Shown here piece after piece: positions 45,417 through 53,436 of a DNA stretch of 64,000 nt. Every line of letters begins with the position of its first letter. The first letter of the stretch is position 1. The stretch is from Alphaproteobacteria bacterium (GTDB taxonomy: Bacteria > Pseudomonadota > Alphaproteobacteria > Rhodobacterales > Rhodobacteraceae), in the NCBI GenBank assembly GCA_024280735.1, contig JAJRPO010000025.1:1-64000 (forward strand), given 5' to 3'. A program made the position numbers and the translations under genes. The notes under the pieces were generated by a model. That model was not told the DNA's origin. It saw only the letters and a list, made by a program, of their open reading frames with translations, and did not search any database.

Positions 45417-45662
45417 CTAGCCCTCGACGGGTTTCAGCCCATCCGGCGCACCATCACCGCCCAGCGTTATCAGCGCGACCTTTTCCTCGGCCTGCTTCAG
45501 TTTTTCCTCGCAATGCTTTTTCAATGCGGCACCGCGCTCATACAGCTTGATACTGTCATCCAGCGCTACTTGCGAGCTTTCCAATTTGCCCACAACCTGT
45601 TCCAGCTCGGCCATTGCCTGCTCATAGGTCATCTTGTTAACGGGGGTGTTGCTCATTGTCAT
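45417..45662 (-). CDS. xseB: Exodeoxyribonuclease VII small subunit
   Basis: The 81-residue helical protein has the XseB signature YEQAMAELEQVVGKLESSQV, then ALDDSIKLYERG. It pairs with XseA (not in this window) to form the single-strand-specific exonuclease VII. It overlaps the deacetylase stop by four bases and precedes ispA, a widespread arrangement. Confidence 0.95.
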   Translation of the reverse strand: MTMSNTPVNKMTYEQAMAELEQVVGKLESSQVALDDSIKLYERGAALKKHCEEKLKQAEEKVALITLGGDGAPDGLKPVEG

Positions 45663-46588
45663 TGCTCCATCAAAACTGTGACGTGGGCGGCGGTTGAGGC
45701 CGCCAAGGCCTGCAGATCATATCCGCCCTCTAAAGTCGAGACCACACGGCCCCCGCAGTGCAAATTGGCGAATTCACACAGGGCGCGGGTGGCCCAGGCG
45801 AAATCTGCCTCGGTGAAATCCAGATTGGCCAACGGGTCGGCCGTATGGGCGTCAAAACCCGCCGAAATCAGGATAAGTTCCGGCGCATGGCGTTCCAGTG
45901 CGGGCAGGATTTCATCCTCAAATGCGGCGCGCAGGTCACTGCCATCGGCATAAGGTTTCAACGGCACATTCAAAATGTTATTGTGGGCACCCGTTTCATG
46001 GGCGGCACCGGACCCCGGGTACAGCGGCATTTGGTGGGTAGAGCAGAACAGAATGCGTTCATCCTGCCAAACGAGGTCTTGAGTGCCATTGCCGTGATGC
46101 ACATCAAAATCCACAATCGCCACCCGCGACAACCCGTGGTTTTCCAGCGCATGTTTGGCGGCGATCACCACATTGCCAAACAGGCAAAACCCCATCGGCG
46201 TGGCCTTTTCTGCGTGATGGCCGGGGGGGCGCATGGCGCAAAAAGCGTTTGTGGCCGCGCCGGATATAACCATATCCACCGCTTTGATATTACCGCCAAC
46301 CCCGCGATAGGCCGCGCGCAGGGAACCCGTAGACATATGTGTATCCGCATCGAGCGCGCATGTACCATGGCGCGGCGCGGCAGCTTTGATCGCCGAAAGA
46401 TGCTCGGACGGGTGGGCCAACAGGATGTGGTCCTCCTCAGCCATTGGCGCATCGACACGCAGCAAGGCATCGTATTGCGGTGCAGACAGGGTGTGCAAAA
46501 TGCTCTCCAACCGTGCGACCTGCTCAGGATGCCCCGCTGGATTGATGTGATTGAGGCAATCGGGGTGGGTGATGAATGCTGTTGTCAT
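45659..46588 (-). CDS. Histone deacetylase family protein (acetoin-utilisation type)
   Basis: This zinc-dependent deacetylase/amidohydrolase of the class II HDAC-like family has RPPGHHAEKATPMGFCLFGN, VAIVDFDVHHGNGTQD (zinc ligands Asp/His), LYPGSGAAHETG and ISAGFDAHTADPL (third zinc ligand Asp). Bacterial members act on acetylated polyamines, proteins or unknown amides. I start at ATG 46588, where the family begins, giving 309 residues; no strong ribosome binding site is seen there. Confidence 0.9.
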   Translation of the reverse strand: MTTAFITHPDCLNHINPAGHPEQVARLESILHTLSAPQYDALLRVDAPMAEEDHILLAHPSEHLSAIKAAAPRHGTCALDADTHMSTGSLRAAYRGVGGNIKAVDMVISGAATNAFCAMRPPGHHAEKATPMGFCLFGNVVIAAKHALENHGLSRVAIVDFDVHHGNGTQDLVWQDERILFCSTHQMPLYPGSGAAHETGAHNNILNVPLKPYADGSDLRAAFEDEILPALERHAPELILISAGFDAHTADPLANLDFTEADFAWATRALCEFANLHCGGRVVSTLEGGYDLQALAASTAAHVTVLMEQ

Positions 46589-46709
46589 GGGGGTAAAATA
46601 TGGCAGCTTGGTACAAACAACAAGTCGCCAGCTGTGCATTCTTTCAGTATTTTTTCAGCAGATAGGGAAGTCGCAGGCCACTTTTCATCAAATTTTATGG
46701 GTATGCTAC

Positions 46710-47423
46710 CTATGGCTTGTTAGGCGTTTCTATAACCGCCCGCATTGGCAAATGGTCGCTGCGCCGATCTGTGAACCATGGGAGTTCTGGAAATACGTCG
46801 CAGGTCCGGGTTTTAATCGCGTCTGACGTGAAAATATAATCAAGGTGGTAAGGCCTTACACTGGAGTATGTGAGAAAGTGCGTGGGGCGGGTTTCCTCGC
46901 CGAATCCCTCCATCATCATTTGATGATACGCACTCACCATCTTATGTTTGCGCATAATCTTGAGAGTGTCGGAAAACAGGCCTAGCCGTCGCTTTTTGTC
47001 AAAAATCTTATTCTGGTTCAAATCCCCCAGCACAATTTTATACGGTGCCTTTGAAGCCCGAAAAAATGCCCGAAACGCTCGGTGGCTGGGACGCACATAA
47101 TCTTCGACCGGCTTCACCCATGCGCTGAGAATATCCACATCACCAAAGGGCAAACGGGCGGTCACCGCCAGATAGCACTGATCCGATTTGCGCAGGCGCA
47201 TCGGCAGAATGTCGATCGGCGCTGCCAGATTGCTGAAAACTGCCAGCCCACGCGCGGTATTTGACGGTTGAAAAAAAGCGTGCCGATAGAATGGCACGGC
47301 CTTCTCAAATGCCTTTTGCCGCACTTCCTGAACCGTTATGAAATCGGCCTTCAAATCACCCAGCCAAGGGATTTTATGGGCAAACCCGTCGGCGCAATTC
47401 CATGTGGCGACCGAGAACGTCAA
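46710..47423 (-). CDS. Endonuclease/exonuclease/phosphatase family protein
   Basis: This 237-residue metal-dependent phosphoesterase of the DNase I-like fold has FSVATWNCADG, ITVQEVR (catalytic Glu), VLGDLNQNK and a terminal RSDHLPMRAVI (catalytic Asp-His). There is no signal peptide. The substrate may be nucleic acid or a phosphoester and cannot be named. Its start overlaps the petR stop by four bases, so it is coupled to the regulator. Confidence 0.85.
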   Translation of the reverse strand: MTFSVATWNCADGFAHKIPWLGDLKADFITVQEVRQKAFEKAVPFYRHAFFQPSNTARGLAVFSNLAAPIDILPMRLRKSDQCYLAVTARLPFGDVDILSAWVKPVEDYVRPSHRAFRAFFRASKAPYKIVLGDLNQNKIFDKKRRLGLFSDTLKIMRKHKMVSAYHQMMMEGFGEETRPTHFLTYSSVRPYHLDYIFTSDAIKTRTCDVFPELPWFTDRRSDHLPMRAVIETPNKP

Positions 47424-48127
47424 TCCGGTGCCAGCATATACCCCGCGCCGCGCACAGTTTGCAGATAGCGCGGTGATTTCGGATCGGCCTCTAGCTTACG
47501 GCGCAGTCGGGTGATCTGCACATCAACCGCGCGTTCCTGTGCCTTGCCATCATCGCGCCCCAAATCGGCCACCAGCTTGGCACGGCTAACAGGTTCATGT
47601 GGTTGGCTTGAAAATATCCGCATCAAGGCGCTCTCGGTTGCGGTCAGGCGCACAATGTCGGCGCCGTTCCACAATTCGCCCCGCGTCACATCATAACGCA
47701 CCTCGCCCATAAGCATCGTCTTGGGTGGTTCTTCTTTGGGGGTTTCTTTTGGCACACGGCGTAGGATCGCGTTAATTCTCAGCAGCAGTTCCTTAGGCTC
47801 AAAAGGCTTGGACAGGTAATCATCGGCGCCGGCCTCCAACCCCATTATCCGTTCCGATGCCTCGCCCTTAGCTGTTAACAACAGAATTGGTGTGTTCAAA
47901 ACCTCGCGCAGACTGCGGGTCAGCGTCAAGCCATCCTCGCCGGGCATCATCACGTCCAGCACAATCAGATCAAATTCCAAACCCTCCAACAAACGCCGCG
48001 CATGGGCCGCATCGCGGGCCGCCGTTACCCAATATCCGTTTCGGCTGAGAAATTTTTGCAATAAGACGCGGATGCGTTCATCGTCATCGACGATCATGAT
48101 ATGGGCGTCTAAAACCTCGCTCGACAT
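47420..48127 (-). CDS. petR: OmpR-family response regulator PetR
   Basis: The 235-residue response regulator has a receiver domain (AHIMIVDDDERIRVLL, phospho-Asp in LIVLDVMMPGEDG, LSKPFEPKELLLRI) and a winged-helix OmpR/PhoB DNA-binding domain (RAVDVQITRLRRKLEADPKS, YLQTVRGAGYML). Length and the adjacent MarR gene match the petP-petR pair of Rhodobacter capsulatus, needed there for cytochrome bc1 formation. The bc1 genes are not in this window, so the name rests on gene order and family rather than on linkage. Confidence 0.75.
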   Translation of the reverse strand: MSSEVLDAHIMIVDDDERIRVLLQKFLSRNGYWVTAARDAAHARRLLEGLEFDLIVLDVMMPGEDGLTLTRSLREVLNTPILLLTAKGEASERIMGLEAGADDYLSKPFEPKELLLRINAILRRVPKETPKEEPPKTMLMGEVRYDVTRGELWNGADIVRLTATESALMRIFSSQPHEPVSRAKLVADLGRDDGKAQERAVDVQITRLRRKLEADPKSPRYLQTVRGAGYMLAPD

Positions 48128-48132
48128 GGCTG

Positions 48133-48630
48133 CTAATCCCTCTTTGGCGTATTTACGTGGCGGCGCATATTCGGGTCCATGATATTCTCCATCACGGTAC
48201 GAAAGCCCTGAACTGCGTCCGGCCCCGCTGCTTTATACGCTTTGCGCATGCGTTTACGTTGTGTTTCCGACAACTCAGATTCTAGCGCTATGCCTTCCTC
48301 TGTCAAATACAGATGCCTCTCGCGCCGGTCGCGCTCCCCTACGCGGCTCTCAACCAATCCATCGTCAATCAATTGCCGCAAAACGCGGTTCAACGACTGT
48401 TTAGTCACGCCAAGTATATCCAACAGGTTGTTCACCGTTGTCCCTTGCTGACGATGCACAAAGTGGATGGCACGGTGATGCGCCCGCCCGTAAGTGTGAT
48501 TATCGAGGATTTTGTCCGGGTCCGAGGTAAAGCCGCGATAGGCAAAGAACATCAGTTCAATTCCTTGCAACAACTGGTCATCAGTCAAGAAAAGCAGGCT
48601 CTCGCCCATTGGGGGTCTACGGTCTTGCAT
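48133..48630 (-). CDS. petP: MarR-family regulator PetP
   Basis: This 165-residue winged-helix regulator has YGRAHHRAIHFVHRQQGTTV, ILGVTKQSLNRVLRQLIDDG (recognition helix) and VGERDRRERHLYLTEEG (wing), as in MarR proteins. It precedes the response regulator by five bases. Length and partner match R. capsulatus PetP. It diverges from ilvE across a 182-base region that must hold both promoters. Confidence 0.75.
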   Translation of the reverse strand: MQDRRPPMGESLLFLTDDQLLQGIELMFFAYRGFTSDPDKILDNHTYGRAHHRAIHFVHRQQGTTVNNLLDILGVTKQSLNRVLRQLIDDGLVESRVGERDRRERHLYLTEEGIALESELSETQRKRMRKAYKAAGPDAVQGFRTVMENIMDPNMRRHVNTPKRD

Positions 48631-48688
48631 TGAATTATTTCATCCCATCACGATTTTACGGCCCTAAAAGTAATTTACGTCAGTCTTG

Positions 48689-48717
48689 TTGACTTTCCAA
48701 GAATCAAATGCTAGCAA
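48689..48717 (+). promoter_or_regulatory. Candidate ilvE promoter
   Basis: TTGACT (48689-48694) and TAGCAA (48712-48717) are separated by 17 bases in the petP-ilvE intergenic region, about 95 bases before the ilvE start. The -35 box is good and the -10 box weak. Confidence 0.35.
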
Positions 48718-48812
48718 AATTCAGGTTTGGCGTAATATCGTTTCTTTTTTGCGGCGATTTGCGCAACTTTGTTAAATATTGCCATTTATGGCGCTTAAAA
48801 GGATGAAAGAAA

Positions 48813-49682
48813 ATGAGCGGCGGATATGATGATCGTGACGGCAAAATCTGGATGGACGGCCAGTTGGTCGATTGGCGCGCGGCCAATGTGCACATCCTGT
48901 CCCATGCCATGCATTATGCCTCGGCGGTGTTTGAAGGCGAGCGCTGTTACAATGGCAAAATCTTCAAAAGCCGTCAACATTCAGAGCGGCTGTTGAATTC
49001 CGGCAATCTGATCGACATGCCGATTCCCTACACCGTAGACGAAATCGAAGCCGCCAAGATTGCTGTTTTACAAGCTAACAATTTAACCGACGCCTATGTA
49101 CGCGTTGTTGCTTGGCGTGGAGCCGGCGAAGATATGGGCGTAGCATCTGAACGCAATCCCGTGCGTATGGCAGTGGCGGCTTGGGAATGGGGTGCCTACT
49201 ATGGTGACGCGAAATTCAAAGGTGCCAAGCTGGACATTTCCAAATGGAAGCGCCCGTCGCCGGAAACCATCCCGTGCGAGGCAAAGGCGGCCGGCCTGTA
49301 TATGATCTGTACCATGTCCAAACACGCGGCCGAGGCCAAAGGCTGTTCTGACGCCATGATGTTCGATTACCGCGGCTACGTGGCCGAGGCGACGGGTGCG
49401 AATATGTTCTTCGTCAAGGACGGCACCGTGCACACCCCCAAGCCGGATTGTTTTCTCAACGGGCTGACTCGCCAAACAGTCATCAGCCATTTGCGCGACT
49501 TGCAGATCGAAGTTGTTGAACGTCACATCATGCCGGAAGAGCTGGAAGGCTTTGAACAATGCTGGCTGACAGGCACTGCCGCAGAAGTGACCCCTGTGGG
49601 CCAAATCGGCGACTATAACTTTGAGGTTGGTGCGTTGGCACGTAAGGTTTCTGAAGATTATGAGAAGTTGGTGAGGGTTTAA
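48813..49682 (+). CDS. ilvE: Branched-chain amino-acid aminotransferase
   Basis: This PLP fold-type IV transaminase of 289 residues has the opening KIWMDGQLVDWRAANVHILS, FEGERCYNG, and EAKAAGLYMICTMSKHAAEA where the PLP lysine is expected. It also has DAMMFDYRGYVAEATGANMF, with the conserved Glu/Ala-Thr-Gly phosphate-binding loop. It catalyses the last step of Leu/Ile/Val synthesis. AAGGA lies before the ATG. A perfect inverted repeat begins two bases after its stop. Confidence 0.95.
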   Translation: MSGGYDDRDGKIWMDGQLVDWRAANVHILSHAMHYASAVFEGERCYNGKIFKSRQHSERLLNSGNLIDMPIPYTVDEIEAAKIAVLQANNLTDAYVRVVAWRGAGEDMGVASERNPVRMAVAAWEWGAYYGDAKFKGAKLDISKWKRPSPETIPCEAKAAGLYMICTMSKHAAEAKGCSDAMMFDYRGYVAEATGANMFFVKDGTVHTPKPDCFLNGLTRQTVISHLRDLQIEVVERHIMPEELEGFEQCWLTGTAAEVTPVGQIGDYNFEVGALARKVSEDYEKLVRV

Positions 49683-49684
49683 TC

Positions 49685-49738
49685 GTAGGGTGGGTGCCAA
49701 CCCACCACTCACAGGCGGTGGGTTGGCACCCACCCTAC
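49685..49738. repeat. REP-like 22-bp perfect palindrome after ilvE
   Basis: GTAGGGTGGGTGCCAACCCACC (49685-49706) and its exact reverse complement (49717-49738) flank a 10-base spacer. The GTAGGGTGGG...CCCACCCTAC type is a known class of dispersed palindromes in many proteobacteria. Only this copy was noticed in the window. It can also fold into a very stable hairpin that may end ilvE transcription. Confidence 0.9.
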
Positions 49739-49831
49739 CTTTAATCCTCTTGAGAGCGCCGTTTTGTAATGGTATGTTAGCGAATCTCAGCGCCCGAGAT
49801 TGTGCGGCGCGTTTATTAGGAGGACACGGTT

Positions 49832-50221
49832 CTGACCGAACGTGTTGAGGCCGATAAGGCCGCGCCAGACAGTAATATTCCGAGCATGTCTTTGCTCGAT
49901 CTGGTGTTGAATTCACTTGAAACTAACAAAGCCGAAGACATCGTGACCCTTGACCTCAAGGGCCGGTCCTCTGTGGCCGATCACATGGTTGTGGCATCCG
50001 GGCGCTCTTCGCGGCAGGTGGTTTCATTAGCAGAAAAAATTGCTGAACAGGTGCGCGAAGCAACTGGCGAGCTGAGCAAAATCGAAGGTAAAGCCAACGG
50101 TGACTGGGTATTGGTCGATTGTGGCCATGTGATTGTTCATCTGTTTCGTCCCGAAGTGCGCGAATTTTATCAGCTTGAAAAACTGTGGCAACCAGTAGCC
50201 GAGGGCGAGGAAGAAGCCTAA
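49832..50221 (+). CDS. rsfS: Ribosome silencing factor RsfS, probable CTG start
   Basis: RsfS binds L14 of the large ribosomal subunit and blocks subunit joining under starvation. Signature parts: LVLNSLETNKAEDIVTLDLK, ADHMVVASGRSSRQV, GDWVLVDCGHVIVHLFRPEVR and FYQLEKLW. The track starts at ATG 49886, which has no ribosome binding site. In-frame CTG 49832 lies eight bases after a perfect AGGAGG and adds an 18-residue N-terminus (LTERVEADKAAPDSNIPS) of a kind common in the family. No ATG, GTG or TTG fits that site. rlmH follows with no gap. Confidence 0.85.
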   Translation: MTERVEADKAAPDSNIPSMSLLDLVLNSLETNKAEDIVTLDLKGRSSVADHMVVASGRSSRQVVSLAEKIAEQVREATGELSKIEGKANGDWVLVDCGHVIVHLFRPEVREFYQLEKLWQPVAEGEEEA

Positions 50222-50692
50222 GTGCGCATTCACCTCTGTGTTGTTGGCCGCCTGCGCCGCGGGCCAGAGCTGTCGTTGATCGACGACTATCTGGGCCGTT
50301 TTGACAAGACTGGCCGCAACATGGGGCTTGGCCCTGCCAATATCATCGAGGTTGAGGATAAAAAGGGCGGTGGCATGGCGGCGGAGGCTGAACTGCTGCG
50401 CCGTGTGATTCCCAAAAATGCGCTGACCATGGTGATGGATGAACGCGGCAAGCTGATCAAATCTCCCGAGTTCGCCCAAAAACTGGGTGGCTGGCGCGAT
50501 GCTGGCCAACGTGATCTGGCAATTCTGATTGGTGGGGCAGACGGTTTGTCGCCGGAGTTGCGCGCGGGGGCCGATTTCGCCTTATCCTTTGGTAAAATGG
50601 TATGGCCTCACATGCTGGCTCGCGTCATGTTGTGCGAGCAGCTGTACCGCGCTGCGTCAATTCTTGCCGGAAGCCCCTATCATCGGGCATAA
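50222..50692 (+). CDS. rlmH: 23S rRNA pseudouridine-1915 N3-methyltransferase RlmH
   Basis: This SPOUT-class methyltransferase modifies the A-site helix of 23S rRNA. The 156-residue protein has LAILIGGADGLSPEL (knot/SAM loop) and the C-terminal MVWPHMLARVMLCEQLYRAA, then PYHRA, the family signature. GTG start immediately abuts the rsfS stop. Confidence 0.95.
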   Translation: MRIHLCVVGRLRRGPELSLIDDYLGRFDKTGRNMGLGPANIIEVEDKKGGGMAAEAELLRRVIPKNALTMVMDERGKLIKSPEFAQKLGGWRDAGQRDLAILIGGADGLSPELRAGADFALSFGKMVWPHMLARVMLCEQLYRAASILAGSPYHRA

Positions 50693-50760
50693 TTCTTGCC
50701 CTCGGGCTGCGAAATGACTATGTGCCTAACCAACACTCCTATTTGCAAAGTGAGCCGAGC

Positions 50761-52287
50761 ATGACCCCGCTAAAACCCGTCGTTCTGTGCATTCTGGATG
50801 GTTGGGGGCAAAGCCCGACGGTTAAAGGTAACGCGGTAGTGCAGGCACATACGCCAAATTTTGATCACATCATGGCCGAATACCCCAGTGCAACTCTTGT
50901 CACTTATGGCCCAGATGTGGGTCTGCCGGTTGGGCAGATGGGCAACTCTGAAGTCGGGCACATGAACATTGGCGCGGGCCGTGTCGTCGAGATGGACTTA
51001 CGTCGCATCGACAACGCGATCGAACAAGATGAGTTTGCCAGCCAGCCCGGCATTCAGCGCTTCATTGGCAAGATGCAGGCCTCCGGCGGCACGGCTCATT
51101 TGCTGGGGGTTCTGTCTGACGGCGGCGTTCATTCGCATGTGGCGCATATGATTGCCACCGCTGTTACCCTGACAGATCAAGGTATTCCGGTCACAATCCA
51201 CGCCTTTACCGACGGGCGCGATGTGGCCCCGAAATCGGCGCAAACCTATCTGACACAATTACAAAAGGCGCTGCCAAAAGGCGCAACAATTGCAACCGTA
51301 TCCGGGCGCTATTACACCATGGATCGCGACAACCGCTGGGAGCGCGTGGAACTGGGGTATCAAGCCTTGGTTAACGCCATGGGCGTTCAGGCAATCGCCC
51401 CCGCACTGGCCATCGATTCCTCCTATGTAAACGGCCTGACAGATGAGTTCATCCTGCCGAGCGTGATTGCAGGATATCAAGGTATGATAGACGGCGACGG
51501 CATCTTGTGCCTGCATTTTCGCGCTGATCGGGCGCGTGAAATCCTTGCCGCTCTTGCTGATCCTGATTTCGACAGTTTCACCACGGGCAAACGCCCCGAG
51601 TTTGCAATTGTCAGCGGATTTGCCGAATATTCCACCCGCCATAACACCTATATGGACGCCATTTTTCCGGATCAAGAAATCGTCAATCCGCTGGGTGAAT
51701 GGGTTGCCAAGCAAGGGCGAACACAGTTCCGCATTGCAGAGACCGAAAAATACCCGCATGTCACTTTCTTTTTTAACGGCGGGATAGAGGAGCCGAGCAT
51801 TGGCGAAGACCGCTATTTGGCGGCCAGCCCCAAGGTTGCCACCTATGATATGCAACCAGAAATGTCGGCCCCCGAGGTTACCGAACACCTGCTACAAGCG
51901 ATTGCGAGTGGCGACTACGACCTGATTATCGTCAACTTTGCCAATCCCGATATGGTCGGACACACAGGCGATCTGGCGGCTGCCAAAATTGCCTGCGAGA
52001 CAGTTGACCAAGGGCTGGGAAAAGTCATTGATGCGCTCAATTCCGTTGGCGGCGCGATGATTGTCACCGCAGACCACGGCAATTGCGAAACCATGATCGA
52101 TCCCGTCACTGGCGGGCCACATACTGCCCATACTACCAACCCCGTGCCTGTGGCCTTGATTAACGGACCAAAAGACGCGAAACTACGCACTAATGGGCGG
52201 TTGGCTGATTTGGCTCCTACATTGTTGGGGCTGATGGGGTTGGATCTGCCGCCCGAAATGTCTGGCAAAAGTCTGATTGAGGCATGA
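50761..52287 (+). CDS. gpmI: 2,3-bisphosphoglycerate-independent phosphoglycerate mutase
   Basis: This glycolytic enzyme of the alkaline phosphatase superfamily interconverts 3- and 2-phosphoglycerate. LCILDGWGQSP (metal-binding Asp), MGNSEVGHMNIGAGR (catalytic Ser), FHFRADRARE and ADHGNCETMIDPVTGGPHTA are all present. ATG 50761 gives about 508 residues; the track start at 50602 lies in rlmH. It overlaps the EnvC-like gene by four bases. Confidence 0.96.
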   Translation: MTPLKPVVLCILDGWGQSPTVKGNAVVQAHTPNFDHIMAEYPSATLVTYGPDVGLPVGQMGNSEVGHMNIGAGRVVEMDLRRIDNAIEQDEFASQPGIQRFIGKMQASGGTAHLLGVLSDGGVHSHVAHMIATAVTLTDQGIPVTIHAFTDGRDVAPKSAQTYLTQLQKALPKGATIATVSGRYYTMDRDNRWERVELGYQALVNAMGVQAIAPALAIDSSYVNGLTDEFILPSVIAGYQGMIDGDGILCLHFRADRAREILAALADPDFDSFTTGKRPEFAIVSGFAEYSTRHNTYMDAIFPDQEIVNPLGEWVAKQGRTQFRIAETEKYPHVTFFFNGGIEEPSIGEDRYLAASPKVATYDMQPEMSAPEVTEHLLQAIASGDYDLIIVNFANPDMVGHTGDLAAAKIACETVDQGLGKVIDALNSVGGAMIVTADHGNCETMIDPVTGGPHTAHTTNPVPVALINGPKDAKLRTNGRLADLAPTLLGLMGLDLPPEMSGKSLIEA

Positions 52288-53426
52288 GAGCAAGAAATTC
52301 GCCAATAAGTTGGATCGCAGCAGCGGTTCTGTTTCCTGTGCTGGCATCGGCGCAAGTCAGCCCAGTGTTTGAGGCACAGATGGCCTCGGCTGCGCTCGAA
52401 GATGCGGCCAAAACACTGCGAGATGCAGAATCTAAAAAAGATCGTGTTGCCGCGCTTTCGCAAACCATACGCGCCTATGAATCTGGCTTGGCGGCCATGC
52501 GCGACGGCATTCGATCCGCCACATTGCGTGAACGGGTGCTGCACTTGGAGTTTGAACAACGACGCGACCAACTCAGCCGCCTATTGGGAATTTTGCAAAC
52601 ACTAGAACGCGCCTCCACGCCGATGCTTTTGATCCATCCGACGGGGCCGGTTGGCACCGCCCGTTCCGGTATGATTATGTCAGAAGTGACGCCCTCTCTG
52701 CAACGTCAGGCCGAAGAATTACGCAACCAACTAGAAGAGCTTGACGCCCTGAAGGAATTGCAAACCAAGGCGGAAACCGACCTGCGTCTTGGTCTGGCTG
52801 GCGTACAAGAATCCCGCGTCGCACTGGCGCAAGCAGTTAGTGATCGTACCGACCTGCCCCGCCGCTTTGCCGATGATCCGGTGCGCACGCAAATCCTTGC
52901 TGACAGCGCCACATCGTTGACCGTTTTCGCCAGCTCGATTAAAGCCTTACCCGCCGAAACCAAAGGCGCGGATCAGAAACCATTTAAAGAGCTGAAGGGT
53001 GTGTTACCCCTGCCGGTTTCTGGTGCAGTGCTACGCCACTTTATGGAAACTGACGCAGCGGGCCTCGAGCGGCCCGGCATGTTGATTTCGGCCCGTCCAC
53101 TATCCTTGGTGTCCGCCCCATCCGATGCGACAGTGCGTTACTCTGGGCCATTTCTAGATTACGGAAACGTGATCATTCTAGAGCCGGATACGGGTTATCT
53201 GTTGATATTCGCGGGGCTAGATCAGGTCTATGTTGAACTGGGCCAGATTGTTAACAGCGGCGAGGCGGTTGGCCTTTTGGGTGGAAAACAACAGGGAACA
53301 CAAGAATTTTTGATCGAAAGCTCAGAAGGTGGTGGCGCAATTGCGCAAGAAACGCTCTATATAGAGTTCAGGGAGAAGGGTGAGCCAATAGACCCAGAGG
53401 CTTGGTTCGCCCTTAGCGACAGTTAG
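52284..53426 (+). CDS. envC: EnvC-like murein hydrolase activator (degenerate LytM)
   Basis: This periplasmic protein of 380 residues has a signal peptide (AAAVLFPVLASAQ), a long coiled-coil region (about 30-190) and a C-terminal M23/LytM-type domain starting near LPLPVSGAVLRHFME. Catalytic zinc residues of active M23 peptidases are missing, as in EnvC, which activates cell-division amidases rather than cutting peptidoglycan itself. FREKGEPIDPEAWF is the usual C-terminal motif. It is coupled to gpmI and followed after 10 bases by ctpA, a standard alphaproteobacterial arrangement. Confidence 0.87.
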   Translation: MRARNSPISWIAAAVLFPVLASAQVSPVFEAQMASAALEDAAKTLRDAESKKDRVAALSQTIRAYESGLAAMRDGIRSATLRERVLHLEFEQRRDQLSRLLGILQTLERASTPMLLIHPTGPVGTARSGMIMSEVTPSLQRQAEELRNQLEELDALKELQTKAETDLRLGLAGVQESRVALAQAVSDRTDLPRRFADDPVRTQILADSATSLTVFASSIKALPAETKGADQKPFKELKGVLPLPVSGAVLRHFMETDAAGLERPGMLISARPLSLVSAPSDATVRYSGPFLDYGNVIILEPDTGYLLIFAGLDQVYVELGQIVNSGEAVGLLGGKQQGTQEFLIESSEGGGAIAQETLYIEFREKGEPIDPEAWFALSDS

Positions 53427-53436
53427 GATTAAAGGC

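Noticed and set aside
45758-46723. 321-residue plus-strand ORF
   Set aside because: It is antisense to the deacetylase, which has clear catalytic motifs; the plus-strand product has no recognisable domain.
49083-49916. 277-residue minus-strand ORF
   Set aside because: It covers ilvE in antisense and runs through the palindrome; it has no domain.
51915-52571. 218-residue minus-strand ORF
   Set aside because: It is a shadow of gpmI and the EnvC-like gene, with no supporting motif.
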